Shown here: piece after piece, positions 15,901 to 24,330 of the stretch | Layout of the letters: each line of letters starts with the position of its first letter | Position numbering within the stretch: the first letter of the stretch is position 1 | DNA from: Gammaproteobacteria bacterium SG8_30 | Lineage (GTDB): Bacteria; Pseudomonadota; Gammaproteobacteria; Steroidobacterales; Steroidobacteraceae | NCBI GenBank assembly: GCA_001303245.1 | Contig: LJNS01000027.1 | Location: 1-42,991 of the forward strand | Direction of reading: 5' to 3' | DNA length: 42,991 nucleotides | The notes under the pieces: model-generated | The model's input: only the letters and a program-made list of their open reading frames with translations | Told to the model about the DNA's origin: nothing | Database searches by the model: none | Made by a program: the position numbers and the translations under genes

Positions 15901-16505
15901 CCCGGCACCTCGACCAGACGTCGGATCTCCCCGTAGTCGGAAAGCACGACCGTGAACTCGATCGCCACCGGACGCATGTAGAGCGCGGACTGCGGCGGCG
16001 CTCCGAGCGGGGGCCACTGCGTCTGCCACTCGCGCCCTGCGTTCATGTAGCGGATCTCGACGCGCTCGACGTCGTCCAGCAACTCGCGGCTCACCGGCTC
16101 GGTAGCGAGCGTGGGATCCGTCACGTTCCAGTGCCGACGGATGAGCTTGCGGTCCTCCAGGGCGTAAGTGACCCGCTGGTCGGTTCCGCGTGCCGTTCCG
16201 GCCGTGTTGGGCCAGCCCGCCCTCGTGAGCTCTACGAGCGTCACCGCGTTGGGATCCCTGAGCAAGGCGGGCCTGTACCCGTCCCCGACGAGCTCCCGGA
16301 CCGGCCGCGGCGCGAGCAGGCGGAAGTCGGCCGTCATCAGCGTGACCGCCCGCTGCACGTCCCTGACGCGTGTCATGTGCTCCCGTACGCGGTCTACGGC
16401 GATTCGCGTATCGGCCACGCCGCGGTGTGCCATCACCGCCAGGATCGCGAGGATCACGCTGGCGACCAGCACCTCGATGAGCGTGAAGCCGCGACTGCGG
16501 GTCAT
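15897..16505 (-). CDS. gspJ: Type II secretion minor pseudopilin J
   Basis: A 202-residue pseudopilin starting MTRSRGFTLIEVLVASVILAIL: prepilin-peptidase site G|FTLIE with Glu5. The downstream part (DVQRAVTLMTADFRLLAPRPVRE) has the GspJ pattern. The frame is open upstream through the end of gspI, but the ATG at 16505 is chosen because it gives a normal six-residue leader and an ATGA overlap with the gspI stop. Part of the tip complex with I and K. Confidence 0.9.
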   Translation of the reverse strand: MTRSRGFTLIEVLVASVILAILAVMAHRGVADTRIAVDRVREHMTRVRDVQRAVTLMTADFRLLAPRPVRELVGDGYRPALLRDPNAVTLVELTRAGWPNTAGTARGTDQRVTYALEDRKLIRRHWNVTDPTLATEPVSRELLDDVERVEIRYMNAGREWQTQWPPLGAPPQSALYMRPVAIEFTVVLSDYGEIRRLVEVPG

Positions 16506-17044
16506 TGCTGTTCGCTTCCCCTGGGAGGCCGGGGAGTGCGGGGGACGATGCCATCGCCGCCACCGCCATCGACCTGGCCGTCCTGGTTCCCGTTTCCGCC
16601 GCCCCCGTCTCCGCCCGGCTGCTGCCCTCCGTTCCATGGCGTGGGAGACGGCGGCGTCGACATGACCACTCCGCCCGCGAAGCCGGTCACCTGGGCGAGC
16701 GCGTCGCCCTCTGGATCCTCGGCGCGGCGAACGCCGATGTCGATCCGTCGCAGGTCTTCCACGGGGGTCTGCGCGACGGTCGCGGTCCAGATCCAGCGCT
16801 GGTTCGCATAGTCGACCTCGCCCTCGGTCTCATCGACGGAGGGAAGTTCCCGGCCGAGGCGCATCTCCACGAGGCGGTTGTCGGCAATCCAGGTGGCGAG
16901 CGTACGATCCCGCAGGTAACTCGAGTTGTTGACCGTGTCGTGCACCACGCGGGACACCGCCATCAGGCCGAGCGCAACGATCGCGACGGCCACCACGACC
17001 TCGATCAGGGTGAAGCCGGATTGACGGGGCTCAGGCGCCCGCAT
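16502..17044 (-). CDS. gspI: Type II secretion minor pseudopilin I with a glycine-rich tail
   Basis: A 180-residue protein starting MRAPEPRQSGFTLIEVVVAVAIVALGLMAV, with cleavage at G|FTLIE and Glu5. Residues up to about 130 follow the usual GspI fold (WIADNRLVEMRLG, VEDLRRIDIGVRR). It then carries about 50 extra residues of low complexity, rich in Gly, Gln, Asp and Pro (GGQQPGGDGGGGNGNQDG and beyond), where most GspI proteins of around 120-130 residues end. It overlaps gspH by 14 bases and gspJ by four. Confidence 0.88.
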   Translation of the reverse strand: MRAPEPRQSGFTLIEVVVAVAIVALGLMAVSRVVHDTVNNSSYLRDRTLATWIADNRLVEMRLGRELPSVDETEGEVDYANQRWIWTATVAQTPVEDLRRIDIGVRRAEDPEGDALAQVTGFAGGVVMSTPPSPTPWNGGQQPGGDGGGGNGNQDGQVDGGGGDGIVPRTPRPPRGSEQQ

Positions 17045-17570
17045 CGGACTGGGCCAGCTCGATACTGCCGTCGGCGGCGCCGACGAGTGTCGTCGACACA
17101 TCCGTCGCGGATCGCGACAAGGTGACGCGGTAGGGCGTGACGTCACCGCTGGCGAAGGTCAGCACCTGTGGCAGCCTAGCCTCGGGACTCTCCGGTTTCT
17201 TGAGGAGCACGCGTCGTCCCTCGATCTCGAGCTCGATGAGGAGTCCCGGCGGCAGGGAGTGGGATTCTAGCCAGCGGTCGCCAGCGACCGGCACCCAGCC
17301 GCGACGCCCGTCGAAGACCATGACCTCGTAGCTGCCCGGCTCGAGCCTGAGCCCGTAGTCACGACCTTCGAGTTCGGCCTGCTCGAGGGACACGGAGAGC
17401 ACGTTGGTAAGACGCTCCGCCTCATCCTGAACCTCCGTGTCCCGGCCGAGCGCAGTCACCGCGACGGTCATGATCGCCGCCATCAGGGCGATGATGACCA
17501 TCACGACCAGGATCTCGATCAGGGTCATGCCGCGCTGGCGCACGACTGGGCTGGCTGGCAACCGCGGCAC
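17031..17570 (-). CDS. gspH: Type II secretion minor pseudopilin H
   Basis: A 179-residue pseudopilin with a 14-residue leader ending in Gly, then MTLIEILVVMVIIALMAAI: cleavage at G|MTLIE, so Met rather than Phe is the first mature residue, a known tolerated variant. The GspH-type globular domain follows (EAERLTNVLSVSLEQAELEGRDYGL). It starts 18 bases after gspG and overlaps gspI at its end. Confidence 0.88.
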   Translation of the reverse strand: MPRLPASPVVRQRGMTLIEILVVMVIIALMAAIMTVAVTALGRDTEVQDEAERLTNVLSVSLEQAELEGRDYGLRLEPGSYEVMVFDGRRGWVPVAGDRWLESHSLPPGLLIELEIEGRRVLLKKPESPEARLPQVLTFASGDVTPYRVTLSRSATDVSTTLVGAADGSIELAQSDAGA

Positions 17571-17588
17571 GTGGTCTCCGCGCTCGGC

Positions 17589-18026
17589 TTACTCGATGTT
17601 CCAGTTGCCGATGTCCGCGTCCGCACCTTCGCCGCCGGGCTGACCGTCCGCGCCGAGCGAATAGAGGTCGTAGGCCCCTCCGCGGGTGCCCGGATTCAGG
17701 TACTGGTAGTCGCTGCCCCAAGGGTCCTTCGACAGCTTCTGCACGTACCCGCCCGGCTTCCAGTTGCGGATCGACGGGTCGTCCGGCTTCGTCACCAGTG
17801 CCTGTATCCCCTGGTCGGTCGTGGGATAGCGGAAGTTGTCCATCCGGTACAGGTCCAGCGCGGTCCCCAGCGTGCGGATGTCGGCCTGGGCCTTGGTCAC
17901 GCGGGCCTCGTCGACACGCCCGAGGATCTGCGGGCCGATCAGGGCGCCGAGGATCGCTATGATGACCATGACCACCATGATCTCGATCAGCGTGAAGCCG
18001 CGCTCGAGTCGGCTGTTGGGTCGCAT
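17589..18026 (-). CDS. gspG: Type II secretion major pseudopilin G
   Basis: A 145-residue major pseudopilin: MRPNSRLERGFTLIEIMVVMVIIAILGALIGPQI, cleaved at G|FTLIE, then the strongly conserved ADIRTLGTALDLYRMDNFRYPTT, GIQALV and DPWGSDYQYLNPG, and a C-terminal acidic loop region (GGAYDLYSLGADGQPGGEGADADIGNW) that in this family binds calcium. It is the first gene of the leftward series. Its start lies 47 bases from that of the divergent rhombosortase, so the two share an upstream region. gspE and gspF, which usually precede gspG, are absent. Confidence 0.93.
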   Translation of the reverse strand: MRPNSRLERGFTLIEIMVVMVIIAILGALIGPQILGRVDEARVTKAQADIRTLGTALDLYRMDNFRYPTTDQGIQALVTKPDDPSIRNWKPGGYVQKLSKDPWGSDYQYLNPGTRGGAYDLYSLGADGQPGGEGADADIGNWNIE

Positions 18027-18073
18027 TCGGAACTCCGCGGATGGATATGGAATCACGTGAAGAGCAGTCGCCA

Positions 18074-18688
18074 ATGATATCAGACGCGTCGCGGCCGCTC
18101 GGGGTTCCCTCGCGTCGCCGACAGGCGACGGAGCGGGTCCTGTGCGTGCTGGTCGCGGCGGCCATCGCGGCATCGGCGCTGCTGCCGGAGGGGGCGCAGC
18201 GTGCGCTGCGTTACGATCGGGCGGCGGTCGAAGCCGGGGAGTCGTGGCGGCTGGTGAGCGCTCATTTCGTCCATCTCGGATGGAGACACGCGCTGGCGAA
18301 TGGGGCTGCATGGATCCTCATCGTCTCGATCGGTCGTCCGTTCGCTTCCCCATGGGTCTGGCTCGTTCTGTCGCTTGCGTCGGCCGCCGGCGTGGATGCC
18401 GGTCTGCTGTGGGCCTATCCGCAAGTCGAATGGTACGTCGGGGCCTCGGGCGTACTGCACGGCCTGTTCGCCGGGTCCGCGTGTCTGGCCCTCGCAGGTT
18501 CCGACGTGAAGCGGGGGGCGCTGATGCTGGCCCTCCTGGCGGCCAAGCTCGGGTGGGAGGCGGCCGGTGGCGGCGTGCTGCAGGCAGCTGCTCCCGATTT
18601 TCCGGTTCTCCACGAGGCCCACTGGCTCGGCGCCGCGGGGGGGCTCGCCGGCGCGATGATCCTGCTCGCCGGCCGCCGGCGCCTATAA
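18074..18688 (+). CDS. rrtA: Rhombosortase (rhomboid-family GlyGly-CTERM intramembrane serine protease)
   Basis: A 204-residue membrane protein with about five or six hydrophobic segments. The catalytic serine is in YVGASGVLHGLF (Ser 125) and the catalytic histidine is probably His 183 in HEAHWLGAAGG; HFVHLGWRHALAN (64-76) is the conserved HxxxN-type region of rhomboids. Size and motifs fit the rhombosortase branch, which cleaves GlyGly-CTERM tails of proteins that are then exported by type II secretion. No GlyGly-CTERM substrate is encoded in the window. The ATG at 18074 is preferred over one 33 bases upstream, which would leave only 14 bases to the divergent gspG start. Confidence 0.85.
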   Translation: MISDASRPLGVPSRRRQATERVLCVLVAAAIAASALLPEGAQRALRYDRAAVEAGESWRLVSAHFVHLGWRHALANGAAWILIVSIGRPFASPWVWLVLSLASAAGVDAGLLWAYPQVEWYVGASGVLHGLFAGSACLALAGSDVKRGALMLALLAAKLGWEAAGGGVLQAAAPDFPVLHEAHWLGAAGGLAGAMILLAGRRRL

Positions 18689-18689
18689 T
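18684..18689 (+). promoter_or_regulatory. Possible -10 element (TATAAT) before fabD
   Basis: TATAAT overlaps the rhombosortase stop codon, 31 bases before the fabD TTG start. No good -35 lies 16-18 bases upstream, so this is only a candidate for a separate fabD promoter. Confidence 0.3.
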
Positions 18690-18720
18690 CCCCCGCGGCT
18701 GCAGGACTGGAGGTAGGACC

Positions 18721-19665
18721 TTGAAGCTTGCGCTGGTGTTTCCGGGCCAAGGGTCGCAGTCCGTCGGGATGCTCTCGGCCCTGGCCGCCTCGGACCCGGT
18801 GGTCTCGGACACGTTTGCCGAGGCCTCCGCCGTGCTCGGCTATGACCTGTGGCGGCTGTGCCAGGAAGGCCCTGCGGAGCTGCTGAATGCAACGGCGACG
18901 ACGCAGCCCGCCCTGCTGGCGGCCGGCACGGCCGCATGGCGAGCCTGGCTCGGGCGGGGTGGTCCGGACCCTGCCGTCGTGGCCGGCCACAGTCTCGGCG
19001 AGATCACGGCGCTCGTCTGCGCGGGGGCCCTCGACTTCCAGGCAGCCGTCGACCTCGTTCGTTTTCGTGGCGAGGTGATGCAGGAAGCGGTGCCGGCGGG
19101 TGCCGGAGCGATGGCAGCCATCCTGGGGCTGGCCGATGCCGACGTGGAGGCGGGCTGCGCGGAGGCCGCGCAGGGCGAGATCGTGGTTGCTGTGAACTAC
19201 AACGCGCCCGGCCAGGTCGTCATCGCGGGCACCTCCGCGGCCGTCGGCCGGGCGGTCGAGGCCTGCCGGGCACGAGGAGCCAAACGAGCCGTCGAGCTTC
19301 CGGTTTCGGTGCCTTCCCACAGCCCGCTGATGCGTCCCGCAGCCACGCGATTCCGCGAGCGCCTGGCCGAGGTGAGGGTGACCGCGCCACGCATTCCGGT
19401 CTACGCGTTCGACGCAGAGCGGCACGACGGGCCGGATTCGATCCGGGACGCCCTGTATCGGCAGCTGTTCAATCCGGTTCGCTGGTCAGCGGTCGTCGGA
19501 GCCATGATCGGCGAGGGCGTCACCCACGTCGTGGAGGCGGGTCCCGGCAAGGTGCTGGCCGGTCTCGTGCGTCGAGCCGACGGCGCCAAGGGTCTTGCGG
19601 TGTTCCCCGTCGATGCAACGGATACGCTGGAGAAGGCCCTGCAGGGCTGTTCAGGAGACTTGTAA
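18721..19665 (+). CDS. fabD: Malonyl-CoA:ACP transacylase
   Basis: A 314-residue protein that loads malonate onto acyl carrier protein for fatty-acid elongation. It shows FPGQGSQSVGM at the start, the catalytic GHSLGE with Ser 91, and the histidine in PSHSPLM near 200. GPGKVLAGL near the C-terminus is also typical. The TTG start is chosen for its family-matching MKLALVFPGQG beginning and GGAGG upstream; the reading frame is open further back through the rhombosortase gene. plsX and fabH, its usual upstream neighbours, are replaced by the rhombosortase and gsp genes. It overlaps fabG by one base (TAATG). Confidence 0.95.
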   Translation: MKLALVFPGQGSQSVGMLSALAASDPVVSDTFAEASAVLGYDLWRLCQEGPAELLNATATTQPALLAAGTAAWRAWLGRGGPDPAVVAGHSLGEITALVCAGALDFQAAVDLVRFRGEVMQEAVPAGAGAMAAILGLADADVEAGCAEAAQGEIVVAVNYNAPGQVVIAGTSAAVGRAVEACRARGAKRAVELPVSVPSHSPLMRPAATRFRERLAEVRVTAPRIPVYAFDAERHDGPDSIRDALYRQLFNPVRWSAVVGAMIGEGVTHVVEAGPGKVLAGLVRRADGAKGLAVFPVDATDTLEKALQGCSGDL

Positions 19666-20426
19666 TGAGCGAGGGCAATTCGGCCGAGCTTGCGGGGCAG
19701 GTCGCCCTGGTGACCGGGGCGACTCGCGGGATCGGGCGTGCGATCGCGCTCGAGCTCGGGAGACTCGGCGCGGCGGTTGTCGGAACGGCGACCCGGGAAG
19801 AGGGAGCGGCGACCGTGGACGCCATGCTGGCCGGGGCGGGCCTGGCAGGCCGCGGACTGGTGCTCGACGTGTCGGACCCGGAATCCTGTGAGCGGGCGCT
19901 CGCAGATGTGGAGGGCCGCGAGGGGCCCGTGACGATCCTGGTGAACAATGCCGGGATCACGCGCGACGGACTGCTCCTGCGCATGAAGCCGGACGACTGG
20001 GACGTGGTGATCAACACGAACCTGTCCGCCGTGTTTCGGCTGTCCAAAGGCGTGCTGCGCGGGATGATGAAGGCCCGCAAGGGCCGGATCATCAACGTCG
20101 CCTCGGTCGTCGGCCTGATCGGCAACCCAGGCCAGGCCAACTATGCGGCAGCGAAGGCAGGGATCGTAGGCTTCACGCGCTCCCTCGCGCGCGAGGTGGC
20201 ATCCCGGGGCATCACCGCCAACGTCGTGGCGCCGGGTTTCATCGACACGGACATGACCCGGGGCCTGCCGGAGGACCAGCGCGCAGCCCTGGCCGGCCAG
20301 ATTCCGCTCGGACGCCTCGGGTCGGCCGAAGACGTGGCGGCGGCGGTCGCCTTCCTGGCGAGTCCGCGGGCGGCATGGATCACCGGCGAGACTCTCAACG
20401 TGAACGGCGGCATGCACATGCCCTAG
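19665..20426 (+). CDS. fabG: 3-oxoacyl-ACP reductase
   Basis: A 253-residue short-chain dehydrogenase that reduces 3-oxoacyl-ACP with NADPH. Visible are TGATRGIG (17-24), NNAGITRDGLLLRMK, the catalytic Ser in NVASVVG, YAAAKAG with the Tyr-Lys pair, and the FabG-specific end WITGETLNVNGGMHMP. Its N-terminus is about eight residues longer than E. coli FabG. Translation is coupled to fabD through the TAATG overlap. Confidence 0.95.
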   Translation: MSEGNSAELAGQVALVTGATRGIGRAIALELGRLGAAVVGTATREEGAATVDAMLAGAGLAGRGLVLDVSDPESCERALADVEGREGPVTILVNNAGITRDGLLLRMKPDDWDVVINTNLSAVFRLSKGVLRGMMKARKGRIINVASVVGLIGNPGQANYAAAKAGIVGFTRSLAREVASRGITANVVAPGFIDTDMTRGLPEDQRAALAGQIPLGRLGSAEDVAAAVAFLASPRAAWITGETLNVNGGMHMP

Positions 20427-20434
20427 GGTCCTCC

Positions 20435-20463
20435 TTGATCCCATAACTCTTTGATTTTAATAA
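20435..20463 (+). promoter_or_regulatory. Candidate sigma-70 promoter for acpP
   Basis: In the AT-rich stretch between fabG and acpP, TTGATC (20435-20440) and TAATAA (20458-20463) are separated by 17 bases. The AT content here contrasts with the surrounding coding DNA. Separate strong transcription of acpP is usual because ACP is needed in large amounts. Confidence 0.5.
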
Positions 20464-20584
20464 TTATGGTATTCTGTCAAGCGCTCCGTGCTAGCGAGCC
20501 CGGGGGAGGTTTACTTAGAATGCCGGCTCCGCTGCGTGCCCTTGGCCGCGCGGCCCTCAAAGAACTCACAGGACAACCACCAAG

Positions 20585-20827
20585 ATGAGCACAGTTGAAG
20601 AACGGGTGAAAAAGATCGTCGCCGAGCAGCTGGGAGTGAAAGAAGAGGAGGTCACCAACGACGCCTCCTTCGTCGACGACCTGGGGGCCGATTCTCTGGA
20701 TACGGTCGAACTCGTCATGGCGCTCGAGGAGGAATTCGAGACCGAGATTCCCGACGAGGACGCCGAGAAGATCACCACGGTTCAGCAAGCCATCGACTAC
20801 ATCGTCGAGCACCAGTCCAAGTCCTGA
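20585..20827 (+). CDS. acpP: Acyl carrier protein
   Basis: An 80-residue acidic protein, nearly superimposable on gammaproteobacterial Acp[23 protein letters not shown], then [21 protein letters not shown]. Ser 37 of DSL carries the 4'-phosphopantetheine arm. It lies 158 bases after fabG behind its own AT-rich promoter region and is followed by a hairpin before fabF. Confidence 0.97.
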   Translation: MSTVEERVKKIVAEQLGVKEEEVTNDASFVDDLGADSLDTVELVMALEEEFETEIPDEDAEKITTVQQAIDYIVEHQSKS

Positions 20828-20839
20828 TCGCAGCCGCGC

Positions 20840-20870
20840 ACGGGCCCCGGCTCCGCCAGTCGGGGCCCGT
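20840..20870 (+). terminator. Hairpin between acpP and fabF
   Basis: A 10-bp perfect inverted repeat (ACGGGCCCCG and complement) with an 11-base loop. There is no T-run after it. It may attenuate transcription into fabF or stabilise the abundant acpP message. Confidence 0.6.
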
Positions 20871-20899
20871 CGTACGTCCAAAGCCCGAGGGGAAGCGCC

Positions 20900-22141
20900 T
20901 TGAGCAAGCGTCGCGTCGTCGTCACAGGCCTCGGCATCCTGTCACCCGTCGGATGCACCGTTGCCTCGGCCTGGGAGGCGGTGCTGGCCGGCCGGAGCGG
21001 GATCGGGCCGATCACCCGTTTCGATGCCTCGGCATACCCGGTCCGGTTCATAGGCGGCCTGCAGGACTTCAACGTGGAGGACTACCTCTCGGCCAAAGAC
21101 GCCAAGCGCATGGATCCGTTCATGCAGTACGGGGTCGCGGCGGGAGCACAGGCCATCAGGGATTCCGGCCTCGAGATCGACGACGGCAACCGTGAACGGA
21201 TAGGTCTCGTGTTCGGGGCGGGCATCGGCGGCCTGTCGACCATCGAGGAGAACAACGCCCGCCTGCTGCAGGGAGGGCCGCGCAAGATCTCGCCGCTGTT
21301 CATCCCCTCGAGCATCATCAACATGATCTCCGGGCACCTTTCGATCATGTTCGGCATCCACGGCCCGAACCTGGCGGTCGTCACGGCCTGCACGACTTCC
21401 ACGCACGCGATCGGGCTCGGGATGCGCACCATCCAGTACGGGGACGCGGACGTGGTGGTGGCCGGCGGCGCCGAGATGGCGGAAACACCGCTCGCGGTCG
21501 GCTCGTTCTGCCAGGCCAAGGCGCTGTCCACGCGCAACGACGCGCCGGAGCGCGCGAGCCGTCCCTGGGACCGCGATCGAGATGGTTTCGTGATGGCGGA
21601 CGGCGCGGGCGCCATCGTGCTCGAGGAGTACGAGCACGCCTGTGCCCGCGGCGCCAACATCTACGGCGAGGTGATCGGCTTCGGCATGAGCGGAGATGCG
21701 CACCACATCACCGCGCCGCCGGAAGACGGGGACGGCGCACGGCGTTCGATGCAGTGTGCGCTGCGCGATGCCGCGTGCAGCCCGGAGGACATCCAGTACA
21801 TCAACGCCCACGCCACCTCGACGGTGCTCGGCGATTTCGCGGAGACCGTCGCCATCAAGCGGACCTTCGGGGACCACTCGCGCAAGCTCGCGGTGAGCTC
21901 CACCAAGTCGATGACGGGGCACCTGCTCGGCGCAGCCGGGGTAGTCGAGGCCATCTTCACTCTGCTGGCCATTCGTGACCAGGTCGCGCCGCCCACCATC
22001 AACCTGGACCAGCCCGACGAGGGCTGCGACCTCGACTACGTGCCGCACACGGCTCGCGAGATGCAGATCGAGGCCGCGGCCTCCAATTCCTTCGGCTTCG
22101 GCGGCACCAACGGCACGGTGGTCTTCCGCGCCCTGCGCTGA
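20900..22141 (+). CDS. fabF: 3-oxoacyl-ACP synthase II
   Basis: A 413-residue condensing enzyme. The catalytic triad is Cys 164 ([13 protein letters not shown]), His in [11 protein letters not shown] near 304 and His in GHLLGAAG near 341; the C-terminus [14 protein letters not shown] is typical. It extends acyl-ACP with malonyl-ACP. It starts with TTG (family start [11 protein letters not shown]) after GAGGGGAA. Confidence 0.96.
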   Translation: MSKRRVVVTGLGILSPVGCTVASAWEAVLAGRSGIGPITRFDASAYPVRFIGGLQDFNVEDYLSAKDAKRMDPFMQYGVAAGAQAIRDSGLEIDDGNRERIGLVFGAGIGGLSTIEENNARLLQGGPRKISPLFIPSSIINMISGHLSIMFGIHGPNLAVVTACTTSTHAIGLGMRTIQYGDADVVVAGGAEMAETPLAVGSFCQAKALSTRNDAPERASRPWDRDRDGFVMADGAGAIVLEEYEHACARGANIYGEVIGFGMSGDAHHITAPPEDGDGARRSMQCALRDAACSPEDIQYINAHATSTVLGDFAETVAIKRTFGDHSRKLAVSSTKSMTGHLLGAAGVVEAIFTLLAIRDQVAPPTINLDQPDEGCDLDYVPHTAREMQIEAAASNSFGFGGTNGTVVFRALR

Positions 22142-22165
22142 CCGTGTCCGGCACGGAGGCGGCCC

Positions 22166-23512
22166 ATGGCCACCGTCCCGATCCAATCCATCGCGCTTCC
22201 CGGCCCGGCCAGCGAGGCCCTGCTGGGCCTGCACCGGCTGCGGCCTGATCGCTACCCCGTCCTGCTCGAGAGCGCCGCCACCGGCACGCCGCAGGGCCGC
22301 TTCACGCTGCTGCTCGGCGCTCCGGGCGCTCGGCTGGTCCGGCGCGGGGACGGAAGCCTGGAAGGGCCGGGCACCGGTGGCCGGTTCCTGCAGCGGCTGG
22401 AAGAGTGGTGGGCGCGCGAGCGGATCGCGCCGCGTGACCGGCGCTGGCCGTTTGCCGGGGGGTGGTTCCTCCTGCTCGGCTACGAGCTGGCCGGCGAGGT
22501 GGAACCCGGCCTGCGCCTCCCGGCCTCGCCGGATGGCCTGTCCGCCGTCGCCTGGCGGATGCGCGCCGCGGTCATTCACGATCACGCCGCCGCCGAGACC
22601 GTGGCGGTAACCGAGCCTGGGCACGGCGTCTTCTGCCAAGCGCTGCGCGAGGACCTGCGGACCCTCGCGCAGTCCGGGGCTGCACCGGGCGGGTCGATCG
22701 AGACCGAGGAGGAGGATCCGTCCCGGTTCGAGCGAGCGGTCGAGTCCGCGCTCGGGCACATCGCGGCGGGGGACATCTACCAGGCCAACCTGTCCCGACG
22801 CTGGACCGCGCGGCTGCCCGAGGGCCTCGCGCCGGCGGAGCTGTACGCGCGCCTGCGACGCGCGAATCCCGGTCCTTTTTCAGGTATCGCGAACCTGGGC
22901 GAACTGGCCGTGGTCTCGAGTTCGCCGGAGCGGCTGGTGCGCGTGCGCGGCGACGAGGTCGAGACCCGCCCGATCGCCGGCACGCGTCCGCGGATCGCGG
23001 GCGCGGAACGGGAATCGATCTCCGAGCTCCTCGGGCACCCGAAGGAGCGCGCCGAGCACATCATGCTGGTGGACCTCGCCCGCAACGACCTGGGACGCCT
23101 CTGCAGTCCCGGCACGGTGGAAGTCGACGAGTTGATGAGCATCGAGACCTACGCTCATGTCCATCACATCGTCTCCAACGTCAGAGGCCGGATGCGTGCC
23201 GGGACGACGCCTGCGGAAGTCATCCGTGCCCTGTTTCCGGGCGGCACGATCACAGGCTGCCCGAAGGTCCGCTGCATGCAGCTCATCGCCGAGCTGGAAC
23301 GCGAGGGCCGGGGGGCCTATACCGGCTCCATGGGCTACCTCGACCGAGACGGAGACCTCGACCTGAACATTCTCATCCGCACCCTCACCGTGAGCGACGG
23401 CACGGCGACGCTGCGTGCCGGAAGTGGCATCGTGGCGGACTCGGACGTCGGGCGGGAGCTGGAGGAGACGCGCGCCAAGGCACGCGGAGTCCTCCGGGCG
23501 CTATCAGCATGA
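22166..23512 (+). CDS. pabB: Aminodeoxychorismate synthase component I
   Basis: A 448-residue chorismate-binding enzyme. Conserved segments are DIYQANLSRRWTARLP, SSSPERLVRV, RPIAGTRPR, MLVDLARNDLGRLC, FPGGTITGCPKVRCMQLI and YTGSMGYL. The ITGCPK lysine is the signature of PabB as opposed to TrpE. No glutaminase domain is fused, so PabA must be encoded elsewhere. It makes 4-amino-4-deoxychorismate for folate. Its stop overlaps the pabC start (ATGA). An upstream GGAGG supports the ATG. Confidence 0.92.
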   Translation: MATVPIQSIALPGPASEALLGLHRLRPDRYPVLLESAATGTPQGRFTLLLGAPGARLVRRGDGSLEGPGTGGRFLQRLEEWWARERIAPRDRRWPFAGGWFLLLGYELAGEVEPGLRLPASPDGLSAVAWRMRAAVIHDHAAAETVAVTEPGHGVFCQALREDLRTLAQSGAAPGGSIETEEEDPSRFERAVESALGHIAAGDIYQANLSRRWTARLPEGLAPAELYARLRRANPGPFSGIANLGELAVVSSSPERLVRVRGDEVETRPIAGTRPRIAGAERESISELLGHPKERAEHIMLVDLARNDLGRLCSPGTVEVDELMSIETYAHVHHIVSNVRGRMRAGTTPAEVIRALFPGGTITGCPKVRCMQLIAELEREGRGAYTGSMGYLDRDGDLDLNILIRTLTVSDGTATLRAGSGIVADSDVGRELEETRAKARGVLRALSA

Positions 23513-24330
23513 CCCGGGGCGGCGCCCGGCTGCGGGTCAACGGTGAAGACTCGCGCCAGGTCGATGCGACGGACCGAGGGCTGCAGTACGGCGATGGCCT
23601 GTTCGAGACCATCGCAGTGGTCGGCGGGAAACCGCGGCTTCTTGCCGCCCACCTGGAGCGCCTGCTGCGTGGCTGCGCGCGCCTGGATATCGGGCCGGTG
23701 GCGGAGTCGCTCGTCGAGGAGGACGTCGCGGTGGTGTCCGGCCCCGGCGATTCCGTCGTCAAGTTGATCGTGACGCGCGGTCCCTCCGGTCGCGGCTACC
23801 GGCCTCCGCGCGGCTGCAGTCCCACCCGGGTCGCCGCAGGATTCGACGTCGAGCCCGGGGCGTTTGCCTCGGCGCTTCCTGGCCTGCGCGTGCGCACCTG
23901 CCGGACGCGTCTTGGACGCAACCCCGCCCTTGCAGGGCTCAAGCACCTGTGCCGCCTCGAGCAGGTGATCGCGCGCGGCGAGTGGCAGGACGATGCCGTG
24001 GGCGAGGGCCTGATGCTCGACGAGGGCGGCCACGTCGTCTGCGGCACGCAGTCCAACCTCTTCGTCGTGAAGGATGGAAGACTCATCACACCGAGCGTCG
24101 CGCTGGCGGGCGTGGAGGGCGTGATGCGACGCACCGTACTGGAGTGGGCCGGCTCGTCGGGAATCGACGTCGCCGTGCAAGACCTGCACGCCAAAGATTT
24201 CGATGAGGCGGAGGAGGTCTTCGTGACCAATGCGCTGTGGGGCGCGCGTGCCGTGCTAGAGCTCGACGGGCGGCAGCTCCGCCTCGGCGAAGTTGCCTGG
24301 AGATTCATGCAGTGGCTCGGCGAAGCCTGA
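23509..24330 (+). CDS. pabC: 4-amino-4-deoxychorismate lyase
   Basis: A 273-residue class IV PLP enzyme that forms p-aminobenzoate and pyruvate. DRGLQYGDGLFETI (about 20-33) and the PLP lysine in GLKHLCRLEQV (Lys 145) identify it; GTQSNLFVV follows. It directly follows pabB, so both PABA steps after PabA are encoded together. Confidence 0.92.
   Translation: MTRGGARLRVNGEDSRQVDATDRGLQYGDGLFETIAVVGGKPRLLAAHLERLLRGCARLDIGPVAESLVEEDVAVVSGPGDSVVKLIVTRGPSGRGYRPPRGCSPTRVAAGFDVEPGAFASALPGLRVRTCRTRLGRNPALAGLKHLCRLEQVIARGEWQDDAVGEGLMLDEGGHVVCGTQSNLFVVKDGRLITPSVALAGVEGVMRRTVLEWAGSSGIDVAVQDLHAKDFDEAEEVFVTNALWGARAVLELDGRQLRLGEVAWRFMQWLGEA

Noticed and set aside
20942-22759. A 605-residue open frame antisense to fabF and pabB.
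   Set aside because: Both sense genes are unambiguous; the antisense product has no recognisable domain.
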